In this document: positions 47,331 through 56,430 of the stretch, piece after piece
Position numbering within the stretch: position 1 is the first letter of the stretch
Layout: each line of letters begins with the position of its first letter
Assembly (NCBI GenBank): GCA_013298145.1
Contig: JAAFJO010000002.1
Span: 310,001-374,000, forward strand
Source of the DNA: Betaproteobacteria bacterium
GTDB lineage: Bacteria; Pseudomonadota; Gammaproteobacteria; Burkholderiales; Casimicrobiaceae
Direction: 5' to 3'
DNA: 64,000 nt
The notes under the pieces: generated by a model
Databases searched by the model: none
What the model saw: only the letters and a program-made list of their open reading frames with translations
Told to the model about the DNA's origin: nothing
Program-made: the position numbers and the translations under genes

Positions 47331-48551
47331 TTACAGGCTTACCACGCGAAACCCAGCAAACACATCGTATCGCTCCGGCGTGAAAAAATTTCGGTATTGC
47401 GGATGGTGCATGTACGGTAGCGTGGCGAAGCTGCCACCTCGCAAGACGCGATGTCGCCCATCAAACCAGGGCGCAGAGTATTCGCGATAGAGGCCGGGGA
47501 CGAAAGCCCCCGCCTCATACGGGGCAAACATTGTCGATGTCCATTCCCAAACTTGGCCGTGCCAATGCTTTGGCGACGCGGAAAAGTGAACCTGTAGCTC
47601 TGCTTCGGTCGGTAGCCGCCCGCCAGCCCATCGCGCAAACGCTTCGGCTTCAATCGCACTCACATGGATAACGGGGGCATCCATCGCGATGGACTGCCAT
47701 CGATCAAATGATCGCGTTTGCCACTCATCCCTCGAACGCCGCCAGTACGCCGGATGCGCCCGCCCGGTCGCAGCGGCGTAGTCGCCGCGCTCGACGAAGC
47801 TCAAAAACTGCGCGTTCGTTACTAAAGCATATTTATCGACTAACGCCTTATTTTGACAGGGCGAGACGCCGATTTCATTATCAAAACGAAAACCTATGTT
47901 ATATCGCTCTTGCCCAAATTCAATAAGAGGTAAGTCAATATTGCTGTTTTTGAAACTAGAGTCCAAAAAATCGTCGTGCAACCAACCAGGCACAGGCCAC
48001 GCGAGCGTTTGCGCCATCCATGCCAGCGCCTCCAAGTGCATTGCCTCATGAAATAAGGCAAGTCGAAATCGATAGAGCGACTCGTCATCGTCGGCGGATT
48101 GGTCAAGGGCGCGCAGCGTGAGCTCTAAGCTGCGCTGCAAATAATCAAGCGCTTTTTGACGTGAGAGTTGCGGGAGCCGCCAGCGCGCATCATGCGCGAT
48201 CAGGTTCGAATTCAAGAACGCGTCGCTTTCGGCCCAACAGGACGCCCGCATCGCAACGGCTTCACCCGTTTCACGTGTCTGCCCGCCGCGCACACAAAAC
48301 CATTCAGCAAACCAGCCCACATGCGCTGCTTCCCAAAGCGGTGGATTGATGGTCGAAATTGGGGGCGGTACGAGTTGCTGAGGCGTTAGGCTTGCGATGT
48401 GCTCACAAAGCGCGCTACGCATCCACTGCAATGCGTGCGCAATCGCATAATGATCCAACTGCCGGGCGGCGACGCCACATCGCAGGTAATGCGCGCGCGA
48501 AGATTGCGCGGCAGTGTGCGATAGTAGTCGGGTGAAGCCTTCAGTTGTCAT
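47331..48551 (-). CDS. senA: Selenoneine synthase SenA (EgtB-like nonheme iron enzyme)
   Basis: A 406-residue protein of the EgtB type: an N-terminal DinB-like iron domain (HxxxHxE in HEAMHLEAL and WEAAHVGWFAEWF) and a C-terminal FGE-sulfatase domain (VWEWTSTMFAPYEAG, HRVLRGGSFAT). EgtB alone would suggest ergothioneine, but the neighbours senB and selD/senC identify SenA, which joins the selenosugar to hercynine to make selenoneine. GGGGAG lies just upstream of the ATG at 48551, supporting this start. Head-to-head with senB; the two coding regions overlap by about 20 bp. Confidence 0.87.
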   Translation of the reverse strand: MTTEGFTRLLSHTAAQSSRAHYLRCGVAARQLDHYAIAHALQWMRSALCEHIASLTPQQLVPPPISTINPPLWEAAHVGWFAEWFCVRGGQTRETGEAVAMRASCWAESDAFLNSNLIAHDARWRLPQLSRQKALDYLQRSLELTLRALDQSADDDESLYRFRLALFHEAMHLEALAWMAQTLAWPVPGWLHDDFLDSSFKNSNIDLPLIEFGQERYNIGFRFDNEIGVSPCQNKALVDKYALVTNAQFLSFVERGDYAAATGRAHPAYWRRSRDEWQTRSFDRWQSIAMDAPVIHVSAIEAEAFARWAGGRLPTEAELQVHFSASPKHWHGQVWEWTSTMFAPYEAGAFVPGLYREYSAPWFDGRHRVLRGGSFATLPYMHHPQYRNFFTPERYDVFAGFRVVSL

Positions 48552-49488
48552 CGTCTCCCCTGCAAATGCCAAAGCGAACAACGGCAACTGGCATACGGCT
48601 TCGCGCTGGGCGCGGATGCTTGCTCGCGATTATGCGGTGAAAATCGTGGAGCGCTGGACGCCCGAGCGTACGCTTCCCGATGCGATGGTTGCGCTGCACG
48701 CGCGCCGCTCGGCCGAGAGCATCGCACGCTTTCGTCATCGTCGAGCTGAGGGCGGTCTCTTGCTCGCGCTCACGGGTACCGATGTGTATCGCGATATTCA
48801 TGTGGATGAAAGTGCTCAGCAATCCCTAGAGTTCGCTGATTCGATTGTTACGTTACAGCCAAAAGCGATTGACGAGTTGCCCGAAGAGCTGCGTTGGAAA
48901 GCGCATACGGTGTACCAATCGGCGCGTGAATTAGTGCCGGGTGAAAAATCGAAGCGGCGGTTCAACATTATTCAAGTCGGGCATTTGCGCCACGAAAAAG
49001 ATCCGTTCACGCCCATCACTGCGCTGCGAACCTTGCCCGACGAAAGCAAGATTCGCTTGATCCACGTGGGCGGCGCGCTGGATCGCGAACACGCTGACAC
49101 CATCAAGCAAGTGGCTAGAGACGAGCCGAGACTCACGTGGGTGGGCGCCAAAGATCGCAGCAAAACGCGCAAGTACATCAAGCGCGCTAACGCTTTGGTT
49201 ATCGCGAGCAAGATGGAGGGTGGCGCTAACGTGATTGTTGAAGCGGTCACCAGCGGCGTTCCCGTGATCGCAAGCCGAGTCAGCGGGAATGTCGGCATGT
49301 TGGGCGAGGATTACGCGGGCTACTTCGAATTCGGCAACTCGCATGCGTGCGCCGCGCTGATGCAGCGCTGTGAGGCCGACAAGCGATTCTTTGCCAAGCT
49401 TGCGTCACAGAGCGCGAAGCGTGCAAAACTCTTCGTGCCAGAGCGTGAGGCTGCCGCCATCCGCGCTGCGGTGAAAGCGGTGTTGTAA
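48532..49488 (+). CDS. senB: Selenosugar synthase SenB (TIGR04348-type glycosyltransferase)
   Basis: A 318-residue GT-B glycosyltransferase. The start motif VIVSPANAKANNGNWHTA and the C-terminal sugar-nucleotide segment ASKMEGGANVIVEAVTSGVPVIAS match the family that transfers selenophosphate to UDP-sugar to form 1-seleno-sugars. The GTG at 48532 is preferred; a GTG six codons upstream is possible. No strong ribosome site is seen. senC follows after 54 bp. Confidence 0.86.
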   Translation: MKPSVVIVSPANAKANNGNWHTASRWARMLARDYAVKIVERWTPERTLPDAMVALHARRSAESIARFRHRRAEGGLLLALTGTDVYRDIHVDESAQQSLEFADSIVTLQPKAIDELPEELRWKAHTVYQSARELVPGEKSKRRFNIIQVGHLRHEKDPFTPITALRTLPDESKIRLIHVGGALDREHADTIKQVARDEPRLTWVGAKDRSKTRKYIKRANALVIASKMEGGANVIVEAVTSGVPVIASRVSGNVGMLGEDYAGYFEFGNSHACAALMQRCEADKRFFAKLASQSAKRAKLFVPEREAAAIRAAVKAVL

Positions 49489-49542
49489 CTAAACCGCTTT
49501 GATTTGCGAAAATACAAGCTCACCCTACGGAAGAATTTCGCT

Positions 49543-50607
49543 ATGAACGCACCCGCCAGCACCTCAAACATTGAACCGCGCCTCACCTCGCTTTCGCACG
49601 GCGGCGGCTGCGGCTGCAAGATCGCGCCCGGGGTGCTCTCAGAAATTTTGAAGAACAGCGCGGGCTTGCTGCCGAAAGAGTTGCTGGTTGGCATCGAAAC
49701 GGCAGACGACGCAGCGGTTTATCAGTTGAACGAAAACCAAGCGTTGATCGCCACCACCGATTTCTTCATGCCGATCGTTGACGATCCCTTCGAATTCGGA
49801 CGTATCGCCGCGACCAACGCGATCAGCGACGTGTACGCCATGGGCGGCACGCCGATCATGGCGCTCGCGTTGGTGGGCATGCCGATTAATGTCTTGTCGA
49901 TAGAAACAATTGGCAAGGTGATTAAAGGCGGACAAAGCGTTGCGACTGCGGCGGGCATTCCGATTGCCGGTGGACACACGATCGATTCGGTCGAAGCGAT
50001 ATATGGTCTGGTCGTGATGGGGCTCGTGCATCCGAGCAAAGTGAAAAAGAATGCCGACGCGAAAGCGGGCGACGTGTTGATTCTTGGCAAGCCGCTTGGC
50101 GTTGGCGTGCTCTCTGCTGCGCTCAAGAAGGAAAAGCTCTCGGCGGAAGGCTACGCCGCAATGATCGAGAACACGACCAAGCTCAACAAACCGGGTGCAA
50201 AGCTCGCCGACATGAAGGGCGTTCACGCGCTCACCGACATCACTGGCTTCGGCCTCGCGGGCCACACGCTCGAGCTTGCGCGCGGAGCGAAGATGACGGC
50301 CGTGATTGAGTGGAACAAAGTGCCGCTGCTTCCGAACGTTAAACAAATGGCAGAAGAGGGTTTTGTTACGGGCGCATCAGGTCGCAACTGGGCGGGCTAC
50401 GGCCACGATGTTTTGCTGCCGAAAGATTTTTCCGCCGCCGAGCAAGCGCTCCTCACCGATCCGCAAACATCGGGTGGTTTACTCGTTTCCTGTGACCCAG
50501 CTATTGCTGATGACGTGATCGCGCTCTTCAAACAAGAAGGTTTCGCCACTGCTGCGGTGGTGGGGCGGATGGAGGCGGGGGCGGGAATACTCAAGATTTC
50601 CGCTTAG
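49543..50607 (+). CDS. senC: Selenide, water dikinase (SelD/SenC)
   Basis: A 354-residue AIR synthase-like ATP enzyme that makes selenophosphate from selenide. The N-terminal loop GGGCGCKIAP carries catalytic Cys23 and Lys26 (Cys17/Lys20 in E. coli); Cys, not selenocysteine, is encoded. The ATP motifs TTDFFMPIVDDPFEFGRIAA and GGHTIDSVEAIYGL are intact. Position after senB assigns it to selenoneine synthesis; it may also be the cell's only SelD. The ATG at 49543 is chosen over an upstream frame extension. Confidence 0.93.
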   Translation: MNAPASTSNIEPRLTSLSHGGGCGCKIAPGVLSEILKNSAGLLPKELLVGIETADDAAVYQLNENQALIATTDFFMPIVDDPFEFGRIAATNAISDVYAMGGTPIMALALVGMPINVLSIETIGKVIKGGQSVATAAGIPIAGGHTIDSVEAIYGLVVMGLVHPSKVKKNADAKAGDVLILGKPLGVGVLSAALKKEKLSAEGYAAMIENTTKLNKPGAKLADMKGVHALTDITGFGLAGHTLELARGAKMTAVIEWNKVPLLPNVKQMAEEGFVTGASGRNWAGYGHDVLLPKDFSAAEQALLTDPQTSGGLLVSCDPAIADDVIALFKQEGFATAAVVGRMEAGAGILKISA

Positions 50608-50611
50608 TTAA

Positions 50612-50863
50612 ATGCCTCGATTTGTTTCCGCGCGCCGCGCGAAGGATGAGCAAACACTAAGCGGTAGGCTCATTCGGCGAATTTGTCGTCAAATTTTCCC
50701 CAGGCGTAACGAATACAACGATAGCGAGGCTGATTTTGAGGAGCTTGTCGTCGACCTTGCAAAATTCGGCATCGCAACTCGCGGACAGTTCCGACAATTG
50801 TTAACTCGAAATCGTCGCACGCTCATGCAAATGGATCGCGCCGCGTTTGATCCTGCTGAATGA
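50612..50863 (+). CDS. Hypothetical small protein
   Basis: An 83-residue frame starting four bases after the senC stop. It is basic at the N-terminus (RLIRRICRQIFPRR) and has a mixed helical C-terminal half (FEELVVDLAKFGIATRGQFRQLL). I do not recognise it. There is no clear ribosome site, but the amino-acid composition is protein-like, and a second tiny frame (50894-50998, 34 codons, MMDEHYRRQFVYAYPG start) follows. Either one small gene or a degraded remnant. Confidence 0.4.
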   Translation: MPRFVSARRAKDEQTLSGRLIRRICRQIFPRRNEYNDSEADFEELVVDLAKFGIATRGQFRQLLTRNRRTLMQMDRAAFDPAE

Positions 50864-50893
50864 AAAGTCTATGAAAACTGGTGCGGAAAACAA

Positions 50894-50998
50894 ATGATGG
50901 ACGAACATTACCGCCGACAGTTTGTCTATGCTTACCCAGGATTTGTGCGCAATGCGCTCGAACTAGAATTCGGCGCCGAGTTTTTTCCGAACCGTTAG
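50894..50998 (+). CDS. Possible 34-residue protein or gene remnant
   Basis: A short frame beginning MMDEHYRRQFVYAYPGFV and ending ELEFGAEFFPNR. The composition looks protein-like with several aromatic residues, but length and lack of a ribosome site leave it doubtful. It may be the tail of a degraded gene that includes the 83-codon frame upstream. Confidence 0.2.
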   Translation: MMDEHYRRQFVYAYPGFVRNALELEFGAEFFPNR

Positions 50999-51021
50999 CT
51001 AACGAATAAGTTGAGTTAATT

Positions 51022-52005
51022 ATGTCTGTGTTCAAAGCCTACCTCACCTCCCAAGAAGGCAAATCGGTCAAAACCGAACTTGTCGACATGACTGTCGATC
51101 AACTCGATCCGGGCGAGGTGGTGATTGCCGTCGAGTATTCGACCGTTAACTACAAAGATGCGTTGTCGGCAACGGGCGCGGGGCGGATCATTCGGCGCTT
51201 TCCTTGCATTGGTGGGATTGATCTTGCTGGGACGGTTGAATCGTCATCGTCTCCTGACTTCAAACCCGGCGATAAAGTGATTGCGCATTCCTACGATGTC
51301 GGTGTGGCGCATCATGGCGGCTATGCGGAGCGTGCACGGATGCCTGCATCTTGGTTGGTGCCAATTCCGAGCGGCATGAGCACGTATGACGCGATGACGC
51401 ACGGCACCGCTGGTTTCACTGCCGCGCAAGCAATTCTTCGCATGCAGCACGATGGCCTGCATTCTTCGATGGGGCCGGTGTTGGTGAACGGTGCGACCGG
51501 CGGCGTGGGCATCGTGGCGATCGAGATTCTCGCGAAGCTCGGCTATCACGTGGTCGCCGTGACGGGCAAAGAAAAGGACGTTGAGCTGCTCAAATCGATT
51601 GGCGCGAAAGACGTGTTGATTCGCGGGCAATTTGAGATGACCGAGAAGCCGCTCGGCTCCGAGACTTACGCAGGCGCGGTCGACAACTTGGGTGGCGAAC
51701 AGCTCTCGTGGCTTACGCGCGTGATGAAAGTGGGCGGCACGATTGCGTCCGTTGGGCTCGCGCAAGGCTGGGAAGTGAAAACGACGGTGATGCCGTTCAT
51801 TTTGCGTGGTGTTTCACTACTTGGCATCGATAGCGTGAATTGCCCGATGTCGCTGCGCCGCGAGCTCTGGGGCAAACTTGCCAACGAATGGAAGTGCGAG
51901 AAGCTCGCGAGCCATTGCAAGACGGTATCGTTCACTGAGCTTCCCGGCGTGTTTGAGGCCTACGTGAAAGGCGCAGTCACAGGGCGCACGGTGGTGAAGC
52001 TGTAG
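51022..52005 (+). CDS. acuI: Acrylyl-CoA reductase-type MDR oxidoreductase
   Basis: A 327-residue zinc-free medium-chain reductase of the AcuI/YhdH/YhfP branch. The N-terminal NYKDALSATGAGRIIRRFP matches the family, the NADPH site is NGATGGVGIVAIEILAKLG (about residues 155-173), and MTHGTAGFTAAQ is diagnostic. AcuI reduces acryloyl-CoA to propionyl-CoA; quinone reductase activity is also reported in relatives. A monocistronic gene. Confidence 0.88.
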   Translation: MSVFKAYLTSQEGKSVKTELVDMTVDQLDPGEVVIAVEYSTVNYKDALSATGAGRIIRRFPCIGGIDLAGTVESSSSPDFKPGDKVIAHSYDVGVAHHGGYAERARMPASWLVPIPSGMSTYDAMTHGTAGFTAAQAILRMQHDGLHSSMGPVLVNGATGGVGIVAIEILAKLGYHVVAVTGKEKDVELLKSIGAKDVLIRGQFEMTEKPLGSETYAGAVDNLGGEQLSWLTRVMKVGGTIASVGLAQGWEVKTTVMPFILRGVSLLGIDSVNCPMSLRRELWGKLANEWKCEKLASHCKTVSFTELPGVFEAYVKGAVTGRTVVKL

Positions 52006-52307
52006 CCAACGATTGCGAGATACCTAGTCGCTTTATGCCGCTTGTCCAAGTTCAATTAGGGCAAGCGGGCTTAAATCAAACACTCTACCTATATATTTTT
52101 TGCCGCTCTGCCCCTATTTAGTGGGCGCTAGGTAAATAAAGTTGGCACCGGATCGTGCTTTGAATTAGCTTGGCGAACGCATCGCTTCTAACCGTTCGCA
52201 ATCGCACAAAAGCAGGACGAGTTCATTCAGAAAGTGGTTTATGCGTGGGCGAGAACCGCAGAGCGCGCTCCGCGCCTTCAGCTGAAATTTCCCTGTTTGT
52301 AAACAGC
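52006..52307. other. Intergenic region after acuI
   Basis: About 300 bp with a hairpin at 52038-52068 (CCGCTTGTCC/GGGCAAGCGG, one G-U) just after acuI that lacks a good T-run, so it may be a weak terminator. Nothing else stands out. Confidence 0.4.
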
Positions 52308-53381
52308 TCAGCGAAACGTTCGGATTTCTTCGATGATCTTCGGGTTGAGACCTGGCAGCATGCGTTCGTAGGCCGGACGAAGCGCAGACCGAAACGCATT
52401 GGTGTCTACGAACGTGTTGATTTGCATTCCAGATGCACGTAGCGCGGTCAGCGCTGAGAATTCATCTGCATTGACGCGATCACGCTGTGCGCGAACTGCA
52501 GCTCTCGCCGCCATTTTGAAGGCGTAACGATCCTGCTCGTTCAAGGTCGCCCACAAGGCCGGTGAAACGGTGAGCACGCAGGGCGAGTAAAAGTGTTGCG
52601 TCAAGGAGAGAAAGCGCTGCGTTTCGCTGAACTTGGAGGCAAGGATCACAGGCAGCGGATTCTCTTGTCCATCGAGCTCGCCGCGCTTAAGCGCATCAAA
52701 TAGCTTGGGAAACGCGAGCGGCGTCGGCTGTGCTTTGAGTGTGCGCAGTGCTTCCATGTGCACACTGTTTTCCATGGTTCGAAGCTTCAGGCTCGCGAGA
52801 TCGGCTGGGTAGATGACGGCTCGACGATTATTCGTGATGTGTCGAAAGCCATTTTCGCTCCACGCCAAACCAATCAGCCCGTACTTCGGGAATAGCTCAA
52901 GAATGCTCTGACCAATTTTTCCGTCCAGGGTGCGCCGCGCATGCGCGTAGTCGCTGAACAAGAACGGCAGATCAAAGAGTTTCGCTTCCGGGACGATGTT
53001 GCCGAGCGGGCCTGTGGACGTATTGCCCATCTCTAGCTCGCCGCTCTTCACTTTGTTGAGAATCTCGAGCTCGCCGCCTGCCTTGCCTGCGGGCACGTGC
53101 TCGACGCGGAAGCGGTTGTTGGTGAGCTCTGCCAGCTCACGTCCGAACGCATCCACGCCTGCACCGTAATGCGAGTTTTGAGCGACGGCATACGCAATTC
53201 GGATGACCTTGACCGCAGTTGCGTCAGGGGCCGAAGGCGAAGTTTGCGTGGGCGAGGCGCCGCGCCCCGGCACAGCGCGGGTCTCACTCGCTTGCGCGGT
53301 GGCGGTAGCGCTCGCGACAAGTCCCAGCGTGACACATGCCGTTTGAGCGACTCGATGCAGCGCAGAAAAACTCACGTTCAA
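52308..53381 (-). CDS. TRAP transporter substrate-binding protein (DctP family)
   Basis: A 357-residue periplasmic binding protein with a signal peptide (about residues 1-30) and a Ser/Thr/Pro linker. The DctP fold is recognisable in IRIAYAVAQNSHYGAGVDAFG, the conserved carboxylate-binding Arg region (LKLRTMENSVHMEAL) and GELDGQENPLPVI. No DctQ or DctM permease gene is near, so it is an orphan binding protein. Ligand unknown; carboxylates are usual. Confidence 0.9.
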   Translation of the reverse strand: MNVSFSALHRVAQTACVTLGLVASATATAQASETRAVPGRGASPTQTSPSAPDATAVKVIRIAYAVAQNSHYGAGVDAFGRELAELTNNRFRVEHVPAGKAGGELEILNKVKSGELEMGNTSTGPLGNIVPEAKLFDLPFLFSDYAHARRTLDGKIGQSILELFPKYGLIGLAWSENGFRHITNNRRAVIYPADLASLKLRTMENSVHMEALRTLKAQPTPLAFPKLFDALKRGELDGQENPLPVILASKFSETQRFLSLTQHFYSPCVLTVSPALWATLNEQDRYAFKMAARAAVRAQRDRVNADEFSALTALRASGMQINTFVDTNAFRSALRPAYERMLPGLNPKIIEEIRTFR

Positions 53382-53885
53382 GAACTCACTCCTCGTCTGT
53401 ATCGTTAGGTATTCGGTGACAGCAGCGCTTTAAGCGACTCTCGCCTCATGTCTAGGTCGGTGGAGACACGCGCATTCGACTGTATCGGTTGGGCCTACGG
53501 TAGTCAATTCTCAAGACTGGGCTCAGCCCTCCCGGCTCGAGCGCGTGAATGTTTCTGTGACCGCGCCCCAAGGTATTTCAGGCTATTCCTATTCGCAGCC
53601 TGAATCACGCGATCATCCCCACGCCAACTTCGGACCAAGGGTTATCCAGCGTCTTGGATGGGTTCGCGAGCCGCGGTCTAACCAGCGGCGTCAGGTCAAC
53701 TTACTAACGTGCATAGCGTTTATACATCTCGGCATTTCGAGCGCCTTAGCTTGCCGTATATTGCGGCCCGAGCGTTCGTCATCGCTGGTACGAAAACATC
53801 GACACAGCACCGACGATCCCGTGCGGCAACCACGCCGCCCAACGCATCACATCACCACCACTCCTTTTCGAGGATTCATCTAGAT
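53382..53885. other. 500-bp gap upstream of gltI
   Basis: No supported gene; a frame across 53545-53883 has poor, Arg/His-rich composition. The promoters of the divergent TRAP binding protein and gltI must lie here, but no clear -35/-10 pair is seen. Confidence 0.4.
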
Positions 53886-54779
53886 ATGAAAAAGCAGATC
53901 GTACTTGCGGCGATGACCGCATTAGTAGCTGGCGGCGCATTCGCGCAGTCGGCGGTAGACAAAGCGAAATCGTCTGGCAGCATCACCATGGGTGTCCGCG
54001 AGTCTTCGGGCGCGCTCTCCTATACCTTGGGCGACGGCAAGTTTGCGGGCTTCCACGTGGAAGTGTGCCAGCGCATCCTCGCTGAAGTCGAAAAGCAAGT
54101 CGGCCGCAAGCTTGAAGTGAAATATCAAGCCGTGACCTCGCAAAACCGTATCCCGCTCCTGCAAAACGGTACGGTGGATATCGAATGCGGATCGACAACG
54201 AACAACGCAACCCGCCAGAAGGACGTCGCCTTTCTCAACACCACGTATGTTGAAGAGGTACGTATTGCCACCAAGGCAAACTCAGGCATCACCAACATCG
54301 CTCAGTTGAACGGAAAAAACGTTGCAACAACCACCGGTACAACGTCGGTGCAGCATCTTCGTAAGCACGAGCGTGCAACCGGAATGGATTTCAAAGAAGT
54401 GTTTGGTAAAGATCATGCCGACAGCTTCTTGATGCTTGAAACTGGCCGTGCTGATGCGTTCGTGATGGACGGCTCCATCCTCGCAGGCAACATCGCGCTT
54501 GCGAAGAACCCGGCTGAGTTCCGTATCGTGGGCGAAGTGTTGAACGTCGAGCCGATTGCAATCATGGTTCGCAAAGACGACGCAGCGCTCAAGAAAATCG
54601 GCAATGACACCATCGCAGCGATGGTGAAGTCTGGCGATATGGCGAAACTTTGGGATAAATGGTTCATGCAGCCGATCCCGCCGAAGAACACGAAAGTGGG
54701 ACTCGCATTGTCAGAGAGCACCAAAAACGCGTGGGCGAACCCGAACGACAAGCCAATGGAAGAGTACGCGAAGAAATAA
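53886..54779 (+). CDS. gltI: Glutamate/aspartate ABC transporter binding protein
   Basis: A 297-residue periplasmic binding protein with a signal peptide cleaved after AFAQ. The amino-acid binding fold shows SITMGVRESSGALSYTLGDG near the start, a central IECGSTTNNATRQKDVAF (Arg that holds the ligand carboxylate) and GKNVATTTGTTSVQHL. The ATG at 53886 is the family start. Its partners gltJ, gltK, gltL follow after an intercistronic hairpin. Confidence 0.93.
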   Translation: MKKQIVLAAMTALVAGGAFAQSAVDKAKSSGSITMGVRESSGALSYTLGDGKFAGFHVEVCQRILAEVEKQVGRKLEVKYQAVTSQNRIPLLQNGTVDIECGSTTNNATRQKDVAFLNTTYVEEVRIATKANSGITNIAQLNGKNVATTTGTTSVQHLRKHERATGMDFKEVFGKDHADSFLMLETGRADAFVMDGSILAGNIALAKNPAEFRIVGEVLNVEPIAIMVRKDDAALKKIGNDTIAAMVKSGDMAKLWDKWFMQPIPPKNTKVGLALSESTKNAWANPNDKPMEEYAKK

Positions 54780-54801
54780 GTTTCTTTTGCGCTACTAAGA
54801 A

Positions 54802-54837
54802 AGCCCCTGCCGTGGGCCACCACCGCAGGGGTTTATT
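54802..54837 (+). terminator. Terminator/attenuator between gltI and gltJ
   Basis: Stem CCCCTGC/GCAGGGG with a 14-base loop, then a T-rich tail. Between the binding-protein gene and the permease genes it probably lowers downstream transcription so the binding protein is made in excess. Confidence 0.8.
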
Positions 54838-54978
54838 CTGTCTGGAGAAAATAAAAATTCTGCTTGCGTAGTTGCTGTCGCATCGGTGTGTATGACGCAT
54901 GAGACAGCGGTACGCGTCTGCGCCCAGATCGCGCTGAACAAAATCAGCGCGTGAGGGGAGTGAAGTGAAGGGGGCTTA

Positions 54979-55737
54979 ATGGCTTGGGATTGGCAATTAT
55001 TCTGTAAAGAAACCGCAACCGGCGAAATCATCGCGGGCTGTTTTGGGAAGGGTGGGGATCAAACCTACCTGAATTGGATTCTCTCGGCGTGGGGATGGAC
55101 ACTAACCGTTGCGCTTGCCGCATTGGTCGTGGCGCTTCTGATGGGGCTCCTCATGGGCACACTGCGCACGCTGCCCAATAGCCCGTGGCTGGTGAGGCTT
55201 GGCACTGCATGGACAGAGCTCTTCCGCAACATTCCACTGCTCGTGCAAATCTTTCTTTGGTACTTCGTGGTCCCCGCGATTTTTCCGGCGATGAAAGACG
55301 TGCCATCTGTCATTCTCGTGATTCTTGCGCTCGGCTTCTTCACCTCTGCGCGGGTGAGCGAGCAAGTGCGCTCCGGTATTCAAGCGCTACCGCGCGGGCA
55401 GCGCTATGCAGGCATGGCCGTCGGTTTCACAACGCCACAAACCTATCGCTATGTGCTCTTGCCGATGGCGCTTCGCATCGTCATTCCGCCGCTCACCAGC
55501 GAATCGATGAACATCATCAAGAACTCATCGGTGGCGTTTGCGGTGTCAATTGCTGAGCTAACGATGTTCGCGCGCCAAGCGGGCGAAGAGACCTCGGCGC
55601 CCGTGCAAATGTATTTGGCGGTGACGGTGCTTTATGCTATTTCGGCGTTTACGGTCAATCGCATCATGCGTGTAATTGAACAGAAGACACAAGTTCCAGG
55701 CTTTGTCGCTTCCGGCGGCATGGGCGCGGGGCACTAG
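54979..55737 (+). CDS. gltJ: Glutamate/aspartate ABC transporter permease GltJ
   Basis: A 252-residue inner-membrane permease with about five helices. The EAA loop that contacts the ATPase reads ALPRGQRYAGMAVGFTTPQ. The N-terminal segment with MAWDWQLFCKETATGE is typical of GltJ. It follows gltI after 199 bp and precedes gltK by 8 bp. Confidence 0.92.
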   Translation: MAWDWQLFCKETATGEIIAGCFGKGGDQTYLNWILSAWGWTLTVALAALVVALLMGLLMGTLRTLPNSPWLVRLGTAWTELFRNIPLLVQIFLWYFVVPAIFPAMKDVPSVILVILALGFFTSARVSEQVRSGIQALPRGQRYAGMAVGFTTPQTYRYVLLPMALRIVIPPLTSESMNIIKNSSVAFAVSIAELTMFARQAGEETSAPVQMYLAVTVLYAISAFTVNRIMRVIEQKTQVPGFVASGGMGAGH

Positions 55738-55745
55738 GGGTCACG

Positions 55746-56414
55746 ATGGGAAATCTTGATCTCACCTTTTTTGACTGGAGCGTAATCGGACCTTTCGTAT
55801 GGAAAGGTCTCATCTTCAGTTTATGGCTCACCGTTGTTGCAACGATTGGTGGCGTGATCCTTGGCACGGCGCTCGCGTTGATGCGGCTTTCGGGCAAGAA
55901 ATGGCTGGAAGTTCCGGCGGCCGCGTATGTGAATACGATGCGCTCCATACCGCTCGTGATGGTGCTTTTGTGGTTCTTCTTGTTGATCCCGTTTGCGATT
56001 GGGCGTCCGATTGGCGCGGAGATGAGCGCGGTGGTCACATTTATTGCCTTCGAGGCCGCGTACTTCTCGGAAATCGTTCGCGCGGGCATTCAGTCTATTC
56101 CACGGGGCCAGATTTTTGCGGGGCAAGCGCTTGGCATGACCTATGGGCAGAACATGAAGCTCGTGATCCTACCGCAAGCCTTTCGAAATATGTTGCCGGT
56201 GTTTCTCACGCAAACCATCATCCTGTTTCAAGACACCTCACTTGTCTACGCGATTGGCGCGTACGACATGCTCAAAGGCTTTGAAACTGCAGGCAAAAAC
56301 TTGGGCCGCCCGGTTGAAGCGTATCTGCTTGCGGCCGTTGTGTATTTCTTTATGTGCTACGCGCTTTCCTGGATTGTGAAGCGTATTCAGCAAAAAGTGC
56401 AAATCATTAGGTAG
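55746..56414 (+). CDS. gltK: Glutamate/aspartate ABC transporter permease GltK
   Basis: A 222-residue permease, partner of GltJ. The EAA loop is [18 protein letters not shown]. It begins [14 protein letters not shown], typical for GltK, and its gene overlaps no neighbour but lies within the same operon (16 bp before gltL). Confidence 0.92.
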   Translation: MGNLDLTFFDWSVIGPFVWKGLIFSLWLTVVATIGGVILGTALALMRLSGKKWLEVPAAAYVNTMRSIPLVMVLLWFFLLIPFAIGRPIGAEMSAVVTFIAFEAAYFSEIVRAGIQSIPRGQIFAGQALGMTYGQNMKLVILPQAFRNMLPVFLTQTIILFQDTSLVYAIGAYDMLKGFETAGKNLGRPVEAYLLAAVVYFFMCYALSWIVKRIQQKVQIIR

Positions 56415-56430
56415 GGAGCGGAGTCGAATC

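Noticed and set aside
47331..48551. EgtB for ergothioneine
   Set aside because: Domain content fits both, but adjacency to a TIGR04348-type glycosyltransferase and SelD favours SenA; EgtD and other egt genes are not in the window.
52038..52068. Firm terminator after acuI
   Set aside because: The stem is good but no T-run follows, so it is only noted in the gap entry.
53545..53883. Gene upstream of gltI
   Set aside because: The frame is rich in Arg, His and Pro, has no ribosome site and resembles no family.
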